Origin: Oxytricha trifallax
Lineage: Eukaryota; Ciliophora; Spirotrichea; Sporadotrichida; Oxytrichidae
DNA: 64,000 nucleotides
Direction: 5' to 3'
Assembly (NCBI GenBank): GCA_000711775.1
Contig: ARYC01002620.1
Span: forward strand, 1 to 64,000
In this document: positions 36,965-49,291 of the stretch, piece by piece
Numbering within the stretch: the stretch's first letter is position 1
Layout: every line of letters starts with the position of its first letter
Notes under the pieces: model-generated
What the model was told of the DNA's origin: nothing
The model's input: only the letters and a program-made list of their open reading frames with translations
The model's database searches: none
Program-made: the position numbers and the translations under genes

Positions 36965-39900
36965 ATGGAGTTCGCTAGCCAAGGTATTTACATATCTAGA
37001 TCAAAACTTGATAAAATAAAAGAATTTAAACTTGGGAAGTGCAATATTGATGATAAATTTTATATTTTTATTGAAAACATTATAATTGTGTTTTTTTAAG
37101 TTGTTTTATTTTATTAAATAGGATTGATGGACTCGAAGATGTATTTTCAGAGGATGAAGTCGAAGGCAGTGAAATTGGGTCTGAGCTACACACAAATTTA
37201 AATCACTTGGTTTAATAATAAAATAATCAGGGAAATTTTTCGGCATCAGAGGATTAAAAATTCAAATAAAATCAAGAAGAAGAGATTAAGTAATCGATAG
37301 AAGATTCAACAGTCATTTTACAATTTTAGGATCATTATATTATTTCAATGTATAATTTAAGAAACGAGGGAGAAGGAAGTAAGATCCTTTCGAGAAATTA
37401 TTGTAATTATAAAGTTCTGAAAGTAACCGAATTTCTTTCAATTAATTTAATCTAATAATAAAATTTGAATTAAGTGAAATTCAGAGGACTTTTAGATTAG
37501 GATAGTTAAGCTAAAGCAATGGATAGAATACTAAAACATGATCAATATCTAATAGAAAAACAGAATAAAATGCTTCTTACAAATTAAAGATAGAACCTTT
37601 GGGGAAAGAATTTTATATTGGAAAAAAACTTTTTTAAAAATATTTTCACATTTAGATTCATGTTTTATATTTTTATAAAGAAAAAATAATTCTTGACAAA
37701 ATATTATATGTAAAAGTTATGCAGAAAGTTAATGTATTTTAAATTGTTATTACAATATAAATGATAGTAAAATATGTTCCATTTAATCTATTAAACATGC
37801 CTTATCAATAAATATTAAGTTCTGTTGGTTAAAATTATCCTTAGCCCTACTAAAACAATTAATTATTGTAACTATAATAAAGACTTGGAATTGCAAGGCC
37901 TATGGCAGGGATTAACATGCAATAAAAAATTATTATTTAACTTTATTTATGCATTTTTAAATAATAAAACCCGACGCCCCAATAGAAAAATTTAATAATT
38001 ACTGAAGTATAAGAAATTAGAGGTTCACCTATTAAAGATAAAAAAAATGCTTAATAAAAGATGATAAAGCCCTAAACCGTAGAATAATTTATAAAAATTA
38101 CTTTAATTAATATTTAAGTTTAAGCTTAATTAATATAAAAAAGCTAAAAAAGAAGTTCCAGTTAAGCTCATTCTAGATTATAAGATTTGCCATAGTCTAT
38201 CAAGCAAAGTTTTATAAATTATTAAATAAAATATGTATTGCAAACCTTTTTTATTTTGTTAAGCAAACAGATAAAAAAGCTAATGATATTAAATAAGTTA
38301 TATTACATAAAAATGAAGATAAAAAGCTGCTTTAAAAATAACTTATTTCTTAAAATTTAAATTCCATTCATAACCCTAGTCTGAAAGAAGTACTTTAATA
38401 AACAAATGGTATGTCCAGAGAAGAAAGAACAAATATCTTAAAAGAGCATTTTAAGAATTTAGGTTATAGTTAAATGGAAAGTTATTAAAAATTGAAAACT
38501 GGGCTAATTGAAATTGTCCAGAGAGATATGTTAAATGATAAGTAAACATGAATTTAATTAGATTTAAAATTAATGATGCAAATTACATTATTTTACAAGT
38601 GGGAAGTTGGAACAAACGTTGCAAAAATTGCATTTAAAGCTATTTATGAAGATTAGGAAAGTCTCTATGGATAACCAGTCACTTATATTTATAATATTTC
38701 ACATGCTCTTAATGTTAAGTAATTCTAAATCTATTCAGCAAATTTGAAACAGATGTAAATGAACCAACGAAATCAATCTGGAATTTAATTTATTTACATT
38801 TATGAATTGTGAGTTCTGTGGTACTCCCAATAAATTTAATTCGTTAAATGAGTATTCCATTCCAAATCACCAAAATAACAGATATTTTATAAAGAAAAAT
38901 GAGAAAATAGAATTGCCTTAGAAAAAGATGAAACCTACTGACATCTCTGTTGTCTATTGTTTAGATGTTTCAGGTAGCATGAGAAAATAGGCTATTCCCT
39001 AAGAGATAAAAGATCAAGTTGAAAATAGGAATATTACAATTCTGTAATGCTTACAAGAAGCAATATTAGGGTATAATGTGGAATATTTATATATTATAAA
39101 AACAACTTTCTATTTTTTATTTTTGGCTTAATAATATTATAACTTATGCAATTAGTATTGATATTATCCGTATGTATAAATATTATATAGAATATATACC
39201 TTCTTATAATTCCCATCTTTAAATAATTAAAAAAATGACAATCAAAAGTCCAAAACTTCTTCCTTTAATTTTAAATAAATTTCTTTTTGAATGAATCCAG
39301 TTAATTATAAATGAATTTATTTTTTAGGAACCTCAAATACCCAGAATTACCCACATATATTATAGAACATAAAAATTATAAAATAGGTTTTGAATGAAAC
39401 AAGCTATTTTATAGAAAAAATGATATTGGGAAATTGAAGTCTTCTTCCAATTGTACTCAAAGTAGTCGTTAATAATTTAAGTTAATTTATTCATAATACA
39501 TTTATATAAATGAAAATAATCTCGCACATAATTTATAAGAATACTAAATCGTTTTTACAACATTTTTTAAGGCATTAATTAGATGTTCTTTTTAAAATGA
39601 AGATTATTTGGTTTATTAAAAAAGATTGTCGACCATGATAAGATGATACTTGATAAATCAAAATTAATATAGCTCTATATCTGATTTAGGATTTAGTAAA
39701 ACTTAAAAAGCCTCTGTTTTAATTTTTCATTCTTTGTTCTCCAATCAAATTTTTTAATTTTAAAAAAAAATCTCACTATATTATTCTCTGTCAATTTAAT
39801 TAAAGAAATTATTCTTTGTGACATCTAAAATTGATATTTCAATAAATAAATGTTTTTTGAGAAATTATTCTAAAAAATTATATAATTTTTATATTGATGG

Positions 39901-41770
39901 CATATATTAAATTTACTGGGATCCCCAAATTAGGTTCATTAAAGGATATGAGTCAAAATAGAGATTGGAAGAAAGTTGGAGTTGTTACTTTTTCTGATGG
40001 TATTCAAATCTTTTGGGGGGGGAAGATTATTGTTAAGTCTTATGATAAAAAATAAATATAAGGGATGTTAACTAACAAGTAAATTTTTTTATTTTATTCA
40101 TAAATTCTTATTTATTTTTCCATTCTAACAACAACTAGCAAAAGGATAGTATTAGATTTTTTAAATGAAGCCTAAGTCTTATGAAATTTTTAGTATTTAT
40201 TTCTTAATTTTTTTACTCTTTAAATGAACTTGGATTAATGGCCAAATGACTATTTATAAGATTCTTATTTATATTTATTGAAAAAATTAGAATCATATAG
40301 AAATGACTATATTACATTAAATTTTTGAAGATCTAAAGGATTTACTAATCATCAAATCATTTAACTAACAATTATTGGGTTTATGAAAATGAATTTTAGA
40401 TTATTTTTGTGAAAAATAATGAATCTAAATAAAAATATTACTTGCTAGGGTACTTCCTTCCCTCCAATCATTTTTATAACTAACTCTAATTTTATTAATC
40501 TTAGGTGACGGCTCTGATCCATTAGCACCAAAATTGAATAATTTAGCATTTCTTGAAAATTATGATGAAATTCTAAATAATGCTTTAGAGCAAGTGAGAT
40601 CATTAATGAGTACTCCTATTAGAGCTTCCCTATAAAACATTACTAATTTGATATAAAATCTGAAACCAACCAAAGGTACAGCTCTTGGGCCAGCACTTTT
40701 AAGTTCAGTAGTTATTGCTGGAGAAGGTTTAAGAGGATCATAAGTGGTAGTTTGTACAAATGGTATGCCCAATATTGGATTAGGTAGTTTCTAAAAGATT
40801 AACGAGGAAGGAATAGCTGAGAGTAAAAGATTTTACCAAAATGTTGGCAATTATGCTAAAGAAAAAGGTGTTACTGTGCACTTAATATCAATCAAAGGCA
40901 AAGAATGTAACATTGATGCTATTGCGCCAGTAGCAGAGATATCTGGAGGTCAAATTGAAAGAGTAGACCCACTCCAAATGAAATAAAATTTCATTGAAAT
41001 CTTATAAAAAGATACATCAGCATCAACTGTTAAAGTTACAATTATCTTACATCCAGCTTTTGAAATTCTGAACGAAAACCCCAAATATTTAAATGCTTCA
41101 TCTTCGTAGCTAAAGAAAGAATTTGGAGCTGTTTATCACGACACGGAGTTTACTTTTCAATTTAGATTAAAAGAGTTTTCTAAAATGGATCAACTCACTT
41201 TTAATAGCTTCATAAATTTGAATAAAGTTCCAGTTCAAATTTAAATTTAATTTATCGGTTAAGACGGGGATACTGATTTGTAGGTATTTAAACAATTTAT
41301 ATTAAATTGTTTATTCTCTAATATTTACCTACCAACTAGATATTCAGTCAAATAGATAAAATCTTGAACAAATTGAAAATTTTGACATTCTAGCAATTCA
41401 TGCGATAAATTAAACTTCTAAATTAGCTAGATCTGGAAAATATAAAGATGCTTTGGTTAATGCTAAAGCCTGGCATAAATTCTTCATTAAACATCAAGAA
41501 AATGATGATTAAAAATTAGCTCTAAAAAGTATTATGTAAATTTTTTTATTTTTTTCAAGTTTTGAAGAAAACATCACCGATATTTACAAAATGATTTACA
41601 AACAAAACTATAACTTATATAATATATGTTTTAATTAATTTAATTATTTTTATATCTAGCTGAAATTTATAAATAAATGGGTATTTTAAAGAAAGATTTA
41701 AAAGTATTTACAAAGGATAAAATGATTGATCTAAGACATGCACTAATGAAATAATTTTAATTAATTTATT
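36965..41770 (+). CDS. Zinc-finger/vWA protein, Sec23/24-like, paralogue 1
   Basis: Start at ATG 36965 (MEFASQGIYISRSKLDKIK). An acidic segment (DVFSEDEVEGSEIGSE) lies at about 37130-37300. A Cys-pair (NCEFCGT) near 38806 is followed by a vWA domain: ISVVYCLDVSGSM at about 38940 (MIDAS DxSxS), KKVGVVTFSDGIQIF near 39990, GTALGPALLSSVVIAGEG near 40680, and VVVCTNGMPNIG where MIDAS families have TDG. A beta-rich tail runs to about 41240, then LARSGKYKDALVNAKAW near 41430. Segments are separated by long AT-rich interruptions (for example about 39070-39900). Layout parallels 43095-46593. The Sec23/24-type assignment rests on the Cys pairs just before the vWA and is tentative. End approximate. Confidence 0.65.
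38270..38790 (+). CDS. Coding block of unknown function within or between MDSs of paralogue 1
   Basis: Open frame with clear protein character: VLQQTNGMSREERTNILKEH, later FYKWEVGTNVAKIAFKAIY and YGQPVTYIYNISHALNVKQ. One TGA interrupts it at about 38546-38548, yet the same frame continues on both sides. It lies between the acidic N-terminus and the zinc finger of paralogue 1, where paralogue 2 has a Gln-rich region. It could be part of that gene or a different gene's MDS. No family recognised. Confidence 0.4.
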
Positions 41771-41799
41771 ATTATAATTATGAAAGATAAGATGAGTTA

Positions 41800-43094
41800 G
41801 TAACTATATGCTAAACAAAATATAAATACTCAATAGTTTAATCCAAAAAAATATAATAAGTCTAATTGAATAACGAATAAATAATATTTAAAGAATTTTA
41901 ATTTATCAATTCTTTAAAAATATAGATTGTAAAATATAAAATTTATTATCACAATAGTTATAATTTCAATTATATCACAATTTTTTTAATATAATTTAAT
42001 TTTTTGTATATTTAAAACTTATTAAATATCACTATATTAATAATATTTGGTAATGATATAATGTGTTTATTAAATTATAAATTTTTTAATATTTTAAAAT
42101 AATCTAAATTAGTAAAAATAATTACAAAGAATCGAGAAATATTATAAAATAATTATTAGATAAATTTTAATTTGTGATAATTAAGGATGATATATTTTTT
42201 TGTTTATAATGATTATATATCTAATTAATTAATAATTTAATATATCAAACTTAATTGTAATATTTTCTAAATTTAGAATTTAGAATTACAATATAATAAT
42301 AATTCGATGATTAAAAATGAAATTAATTCGAAATTATAGAAAATGGAAAAATATCTGAGCAAAAGAATCCCGTGTCATTCATGTAAAATTGTAAGTTACA
42401 AAAAACAAATCTAAATATTTTATTTTACATGGTTTGCGTCTGGTAAGAGTGGTGGTGGGAACAGACCAACACTTCGCAGAGCAGCTAAAAATTATGATGA
42501 AGGAGTATTAAATTATGCAAATGGTGCTATCTTAAAAGGAACATAGAAATACAATGAAACGGTTTTAAGATTTACTCTTTTTATGTTGACTTTCATTTAT
42601 TATTGATCAAATGTTGTAATCATCTATTATCCAAATTATTTATCATTAATGATTAACACAATCCATTTGAATATTAAATTATATTGAATTATACTGTTAA
42701 CTTCTTTAAAATGATTAATAAAAATGATTTAAATTCCAAAAAACATAAAAAGAACAACATTAAATTAAGATCTAATATACTTTTACAAAAATCAATTGAT
42801 ATTAAAAAATTTGCATTTAATCAAATTCATTACGAATAAGATGTTTTTAAAATAATAATAATACAATTTCTTTTTTTCGTAAAACTCAATTATTGTATGT
42901 ATTTATTCCGAATGAAATTGAATTTCACTATTTTAAGTAGAAGTATATCTAAACAAATTCATAATTATTCTGACAAAAAATCTAGTCTTAATTATGATAT
43001 AAAAGCCCTTTAAAATATTAAAACTTAATAATCAATAAGATATAAAAGTATATTTATTAACAGAATTCGACATACAAAAAAAAAGCTATAAGAA
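41800..43094. other. Mostly AT-rich spacer with one short protein-like island
   Basis: Nothing recognisable except about 42425-42545, a higher-G stretch whose frame reads FASGKSGGGNRPTLRRAAKN and continues to KGT. It might be an isolated MDS or a gene remnant. No start, stop or pointers could be assigned. Confidence 0.4.
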
Positions 43095-46000
43095 ATGGAC
43101 AGAGCAAGCAGCAAATCATACGTTTCTAAAAAGGTTCTCGTAAAATATCAAAAAGAACGAGAAAAATTAATGTAGTAATAACAAAATGATGTTAATGGTG
43201 GTTCAATGAAATAATTCTCTGAAGACGCAAATATGAAGGAAGAGGATTAATTAATTAATAATTTAAATTCATTTAATTTCTAAGTATTTTTTACTATTCT
43301 CTTATTAAATTGCTTTTTAAAAGGAGCTCAAGCAGAGCTAGCAATCAAATTTACAATAAGTCGATGAGAGATTTTATAAAAATAATCGATGATTGATAAT
43401 ATTTAATTAAAAAAGATAATATTAAAATGGAAACAATTTAAGGAGACTCTGATTGAGGCTGTTCACTCAAAATAAATGTAAGATACAAAAAGAATATCTA
43501 AATTTTGTTTTTACAGAAGTACCTGTTAGTTGGAATGGTTAGTGAACAAGACAGATATTCAGCAGAGGAACACAGGCAAGGCTATGGAGTTAATTAATGG
43601 AAAAATGGAAATAGATTCGAAGGATACTGGAAAGTTGAAACAGTTTTATTTAGATTTCCATTTTCTATTAGTGTAATAAGTATTCTAATTCACTCGTATT
43701 TAAATTCTTACAATCATCTATTTTTCGTTTTATTTATCAAAATTGTCAGACGATGAGCTTTCTTGTGAAGAAGTAGACTCAGACGACCTTGGTGACGATA
43801 TCGCTTAGAAGAGATAGCCTTAACAGCAAGCCTAAATGTAGATGCAATAGTAAATGAATTTTGTTTAACCCTAATAACAAATGATCTAGCCCTAAAACAT
43901 GGCCATGCCTATGATGTAACAAATGCAACCTTAATAGCAAATTTAACCTTAAAACTACAACTTCCAGTAGTTGAACAACTTACAACCATAGTAGTAGATG
44001 GTTGGCTAACAACCTTAACAATAGATGATGTTTTAATAGTAACAGCCCTAAAATAATCATCAAGGGTTCTTTAAGAGAATGGTTCAAGGTGCATCTAACA
44101 TGCTATCTGGTGGCAACTCAGGCTCAGAAAAAAAGCAATAAAAGATGTCTAATAGTAACAAGAAATAGAAGGTACAATTTTATCTATTTATTTCATTAAG
44201 GGGTTTTAGTTTTTAAATATTTTACAGCAACCTCAAATCTAACAGCAATAGATGATGCAACCCCAAAACATTTAGATGGCCTACTAATAGCAACAGCCTT
44301 AAAATCATATGATGTACCAGTAGCCCTAGTAAATGTAACAAATGTTATAAATTAACTAACCATCTTTGATAAACAATTAAGGTCAAAGAAAGTACAAGCA
44401 TATCTCCATGTTTAAATAAAATCCTATTTTATTTTTTGATTAGCAGGAAGTCGATACCAATGTGTTTTAAATCTCTATGAAATGCTTAAAAGAGAATGCC
44501 GAAATTGCAACTGGAGATCCAGTCTATTGCATATATTTTCATTTTTTCTATGAAAATAAATTTTTATTGCGAAGGGTGCTAAGCCATGTTTAACAAGCAC
44601 AGTTAGATCGAAAAAGATGGTGATAAGCAAGTTTGGATTTGCGAATTCTGCAACCATAAAAATAACATATAACTTGAGCAAGAGGAAATTCCAAAAACTG
44701 ACACTGTAAACTACATTATAGAAGCGGCCCCTTACAAAGAGGAAGTTAAGGAGGAGTAGAAAACTTCAAAAACTGATACTGGCAGTGAAATTTCTATTGT
44801 CTATTGTATAGATATCTCTGGTAGTATGGGTTATAGAGCAGGCAAATCAACCAGACTGCATTTAGTAATATTAAATTTATTACTATGTAAGGATTAATTC
44901 TTGTAATATTAAAAAATTATTCCAAATTTACTAATATTTTTTAGTTAAAATTAGATTTGTTATATTTATAATTATAATTTATACTATTATTACAGGAAAA
45001 TTATCATAATGTTATTTTATAGAATATTAATATAAATTAAAACTAAAATAATTTTTATTTTAAGATAATTGTTATGACTACTTAATTATCATTTTAATTA
45101 TTGCGTTCAGGACACAATAGCCGGATAGATTGAAGAAATGGTTTCTGAGCATCCAAACAGGAAAATTGGCTTAGTTACTTTCACGGACAAAATTGAGATA
45201 ATCGGTGATGGGTCAATGTAGATAGATATTGGCTAGAAAGAACTTATGGATTATGATTTCATCAAGAAAACTGGAATTGCCTGTGCAGCTAATTAAATGG
45301 ATAAACCTTTAGTTCATAGCAAAGATACTCTTATAAGAAAGGTCAAAGAAATGAAACCAATGGGAAGTACTGCATTAGGGCCAGGGCTTTTAGGTGCTGT
45401 AGCATTAGCTGGAGAGGGAAAGCCAGGTTCTTAAGTGATAGTATGTACAGATGGTGCTTCAAACATGGGTCTAGGCGCTTTTAACAGAAGTTAGAATGAA
45501 TAGTAATCAAGAGACTTTTACGAGAAGGTTGCAAAGTATGCTTAAGACAAGGGCGTTACTGTACATATAGTTACAATTATTGGAAGTGAATGCAACATCG
45601 ATGGTATTACTTCAGTTGCAGAATTAACTGGTGGCTAAATCGAGAGAGTCGACCCTGCTGAAATAAAATCAAATTTCTAAGATTTCTTAGCTAAACCAGT
45701 GCTTGCCACATAAGTTAAACTCAAGGTCAAGTTACATAAAGGTTTAGAGTTCAGAAACGAACAAGCCTCAAATCTTACAGCTGACAGAACAGTTTTAATA
45801 AGATAATTTGGTAATGTTAATGAAGATACTGATGTTACATTTGAGTACAGAGTAAAACCAGTTAGAGAGCTCGTAAAAATGCTTTAGATATAAGTACATT
45901 TAATAATTTATACTTCTCACCCAATAGAGGTCCATTTATATATCTTATTTTTATATTATTGAAATGCTTGACATAGACCTGACACAGATAAAGTCATTCC

Positions 46001-46593
46001 CCTTCCAAGCATAAATAATCTATACAGCTCTCGACGGTGCTAAGTGTGTAAGAGTGATAACAAATCAAATGGAAATCTCTAACGACAGAGAGGAAGTGGA
46101 AAAACAAGCTAATTTTGAAATACTGGGAGTTAATGCAATCTAGCAGAGCTCCAAGTTAGCTAGATAAGGTGAATTCAAAAAAGCTTAGGTTGCAGCTAAG
46201 GCTTGGGACAATAGATTGCTCAGTAATACCGTAAATTAAGACTTACTTAAAATTAGTTTAAAGCTAAAATCTTAATAAATTTATTGCTTAAAATGATTTT
46301 AAAATAAATATATGCATTTAAAGTTACAGAATCTTTACTTTGATAGCAAATTTATTGGATAAATAAAAATTTGTATTTAAGACTAACGCGAGTAACTCGG
46401 GAACTTCAGGTCAAATATGAACGGAATCTACAATATTATGAACCAGCAAAATAGTCAACCAATGCAACAACAAAATTCGATGGGCATGATGCAATAACCT
46501 TAACAAAGAATGTAACAATCTGATTCTGTAAGCTAACAACTGTATTCTAATTCTAGAATGAATAAGGCACAATTTTAAAAGAAAAAATAATGA
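43095..46593 (+). CDS. Zinc-finger/vWA protein, Sec23/24-like, paralogue 2
   Basis: ATG 43095 (MDRASSKSYVSKKVLVKYQ). A MORN-like unit (GYGVNQWKNGNRFEGYW) is at about 43580-43635. An acidic patch follows, then a long Gln/Met-rich region at 43800-44350 coded largely by TAA/TAG. Zinc finger: YCEGCQAMF and WICEFCNHKNN (44575-44670). vWA domain: ISIVYCIDISGSMG (MIDAS), IGLVTFTDKIEI, GSTALGPGLLGAVALAGEG and VIVCTDGASNMG. A Gln-rich tail ends at TGA 46591-46593. IESs with visible pointers are at 44531-44580, 44863-45102 and 45885-45969. The C-x2-C/C-x2-C finger before a vWA trunk resembles COPII Sec23/Sec24, though the long Gln-rich and MORN-like parts are unusual. Start and tail frame are less certain. 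Confidence 0.72.
44531..44580. other. IES, 50 bp, pointer TATTGC
   Basis: TATTGC occurs at 44525-44530 and 44575-44580. Removing one copy with the intervening AT-rich DNA joins GDPVYC to EGCQAMF in frame and reconstitutes the zinc finger. Confidence 0.9.
44863..45102. other. IES, 240 bp, pointer ATT
   Basis: ATT at 44860-44862 and 45100-45102. Excision gives STRLHCVQDTIAGQIEE in frame, the expected helix after the MIDAS loop. The short pointer makes the exact border less certain. Confidence 0.75.
45885..45969. other. IES, 85 bp, pointer AAATGCTT
   Basis: AAATGCTT at 45877-45884 and 45962-45969. Excision joins ELVKML to DIDLTQIKSF in frame. Confidence 0.92.
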
Positions 46594-47314
46594 AGAGAAA
46601 TAATTGCAGATGGCTATAAAATGTTGAATAAAATTACATTATATTCATAAAAGTATATATTTATCATTATTTGTAAAATATTTACAAGTTTTTATTAATC
46701 CTTCAATGATAAATTAGCAAATAAATAAACTATAATTTTTATCAATCCAAAATATAATTATTTTAATAAATGAATATTTTTTAATCTAAAATATTATAAG
46801 TTAAGAGATGCAAGGTCTGATTTATTTAAAAATAGTTCTATTCTTCTAAATATAAAACAAAATTTAATTTCTTTATTTATTCATTAATTTCCATTTTAAT
46901 CTTCATATTTTTCTATCATTAAAATTTATATTTATTAATTTAATGGTAATCTACCAACTATTATTAATATTAAATGTTAAAATTAATATCAAAATTCAGA
47001 TATATTTATTGTTTTCATTCACCAGGGAGATATAAATAAAATTAATAAAATATAAAGAAAAGATTATAAACATAGGAATATATAGCTTATATTAAATAAT
47101 TTTTAGCTTAATTTTCCTATAAAAATAGAACAATGCATCAGCAAATAAAATATATATTATTATAATGAATTAAATTCTTAATTATCTAGTAATCTCAAAA
47201 TATAATTATTAACTATTTTCTATTTTTTCAAATTTTAAAATATTTAAATCAATAGTATGATATAAAGTTATTATTTCATTGTAATTTAATTTTATAATAA
47301 AACTTAAATTATAA
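46594..47314. other. AT-rich intergenic region
   Basis: No feature recognised apart from the flanks of the two neighbouring genes. Confidence 0.6.
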
Positions 47315-47773
47315 ATGCAAATAAAACCTGAAAACCTAATTCTTAAATTTGAAAAAGTTCTACACCCTACTAAATACCAACTTTGGGAGGTATATAGATG
47401 TTTTCACTGTAAGAACATACCCCAAAACCCCTTATACACTGACTAAGATAAAGTGGTTTGTGGGGCTTGCTTAACTCAAAGTAAACTCACCACAACTAAT
47501 ACCCAAGAAATAAGCAATATATTAAATCCACTTCTTCAAACTAAAATCTTTGACTTCAAGTGTCCTAATGATTGTATTGAGGATTAAAACACGCAGTTTT
47601 CAATTAAGAGTCTTTAGTTTCACATGTATTATGAATGTCAAAATTAAAAGATTATGTGTAGTCGAGGTTGTGGACAAGAAATATTGAGAAAGGATAGAAC
47701 TTAACATAAGCTAAATTGCCAAATGAATTATCATGCAATAATTTAAAACGAAAAATAGCCTCAAAATAAATGA
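47315..47773 (+). CDS. RING/TRAF-type zinc-finger protein
   Basis: ATG 47315 to TGA 47771-47773, 152 residues, no interruption. A degenerate RING start (YRCFHCKNIPQNPL, VVCGACLTQ) is followed by TRAF-type fingers: FKCPNDCIED, FHMYYECQNQ, IMCSRGCGQEI and HKLNCQ. TRAF/RING fingers of this kind act in protein-protein interaction and ubiquitin ligation. A paralogue is encoded tail-to-tail at 48306-48800. Function here is inferred from the family only. Confidence 0.82.
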
Positions 47774-48305
47774 ACTTTATTATATAATTGCAAATTAATT
47801 TAATTAACCTAAGAATTTAAAATTAAACTGTGATTTTTTAACTAAATTTATTAAAATGTAATTATTTAGAAAATTAATTAATAACACTTATTTATCTTTA
47901 AATGATATCTGTAAAATATGCTTGATCCTCTTTTTTACTCAATTTTTAAAATATATTCTGTATATTATAATTTAGAATTATGAATTTAGTTATTTTTTAT
48001 TTAAATTTTATTAAAGATAAAATACTATTGTTTTTCTAATGGCTAAAAGCACTCTTTAATATTCTATTGAAATTCATTTTGCTATAATTTAGATTCTAAG
48101 AAAATGTAAATGTAAATATGTAATTAAACTTTAACTTAATAAAGCTATTTATATATCATTATTTAGTGAGAATGCTTTATTTGTTTAAAAATTAAAATTA
48201 AAAAAACATGCGACAAAAGAAACTTTTTTCTCATTTTTAAATTATAAATAAAAAACAAGTTAAAATATTAAATTCATTTTTAAGTTAATTAAAATTGATA
48301 GTTTT

Positions 48306-48800
48306 TCAATTTTTAATTTAAAAGTTTTTATCTTCTCTATCACATTCTTTCACGTGTTTTGCAAGATCCTTAGGTGAAAATTTCTGATTACATCCCATCA
48401 AGCAAGTCCTCTTCAACTTCTTGCAATCCTCGTTTAAGTGCTCAATCAACTCATTATAATTGTAAATTTCTAATTATTATCTTCACTGCCAAAAAGTTGT
48501 TAAGATTCACAGTTATAGGGGCATTTGAATGAAATCATCCTTGTTGTAATAAGGTCTGCAAGTTTTTGCAAATTCTTTTGTTATGGAATTCTCTCATATT
48601 TATCATTTCCATAAAAAGAAATGCAGCATTTTTTGCAAATTATTTTATATTGTTATTTGCGGGATAGTCCAAAAAGTGATACTTCTTATTCTTTAAGTTT
48701 TTACAAATAAATTTCAGGGGTAAACATTTTGCATTCCAGGCATTACCAGAGTTGATGAGGTTTAGACGCAAAATCCTTAGAAACAATCTATTCTGGAGAA
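48306..48800 (-). CDS. TRAF-type zinc-finger protein, paralogue of 47315-47773
   Basis: Minus-strand blocks: IICKKCCISFYGNDKYE (about 48650-48600), then TTRMISFKCPYNCESQQLF (about 48550-48495), then a frame change near 48455, then YNELIEHLNEDCKKLKR and CLMGCNQKFSPKDLAKHVKE, ending at TGA 48306-48308. The frame change may be a small intron or IES that I could not place. The Cys/His pattern and order match the neighbour on the plus strand, so the two genes are a convergent pair. The 5' end is unclear; more coding may lie up to about 48800. Confidence 0.65.
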
Positions 48801-49291
48801 AAGCTATAAAATTATGGAGTGAAATAAGGTGAAGATGACATTACTATTAAAATATTATATATATTATTAATAAATCATTTATGTATAATAATGTCAATGA
48901 AGAATTAAATATTTAAAATTATGAGCTTCTAATTTTATCATATAAATCAGATTAGTTTCTCAATAAAATTATTTTTTCTAAAATAATCATATTGCATGAC
49001 AAGAAAATGGGATATATATTTCTAAAATTTATTAGTAAAATTAAGTTAATCATAATTGAAAAAATATTAAAAATAGATATTCAAATTCTTAATTAATATT
49101 ATTGACCTAATAATTTCTAATAAAATATGAAGAGACAAAAATAAATAAGCTATATTTGAGTCAATTTATTAACAATATTTCATCAATATATTATATCACA
49201 GTATATTATGTTATTTTACTTAGAGCTGTTAACTCCTTTATTTATATTTAAATAATCGATTTTCATTATTATAGACATTTATAAAACCGTA

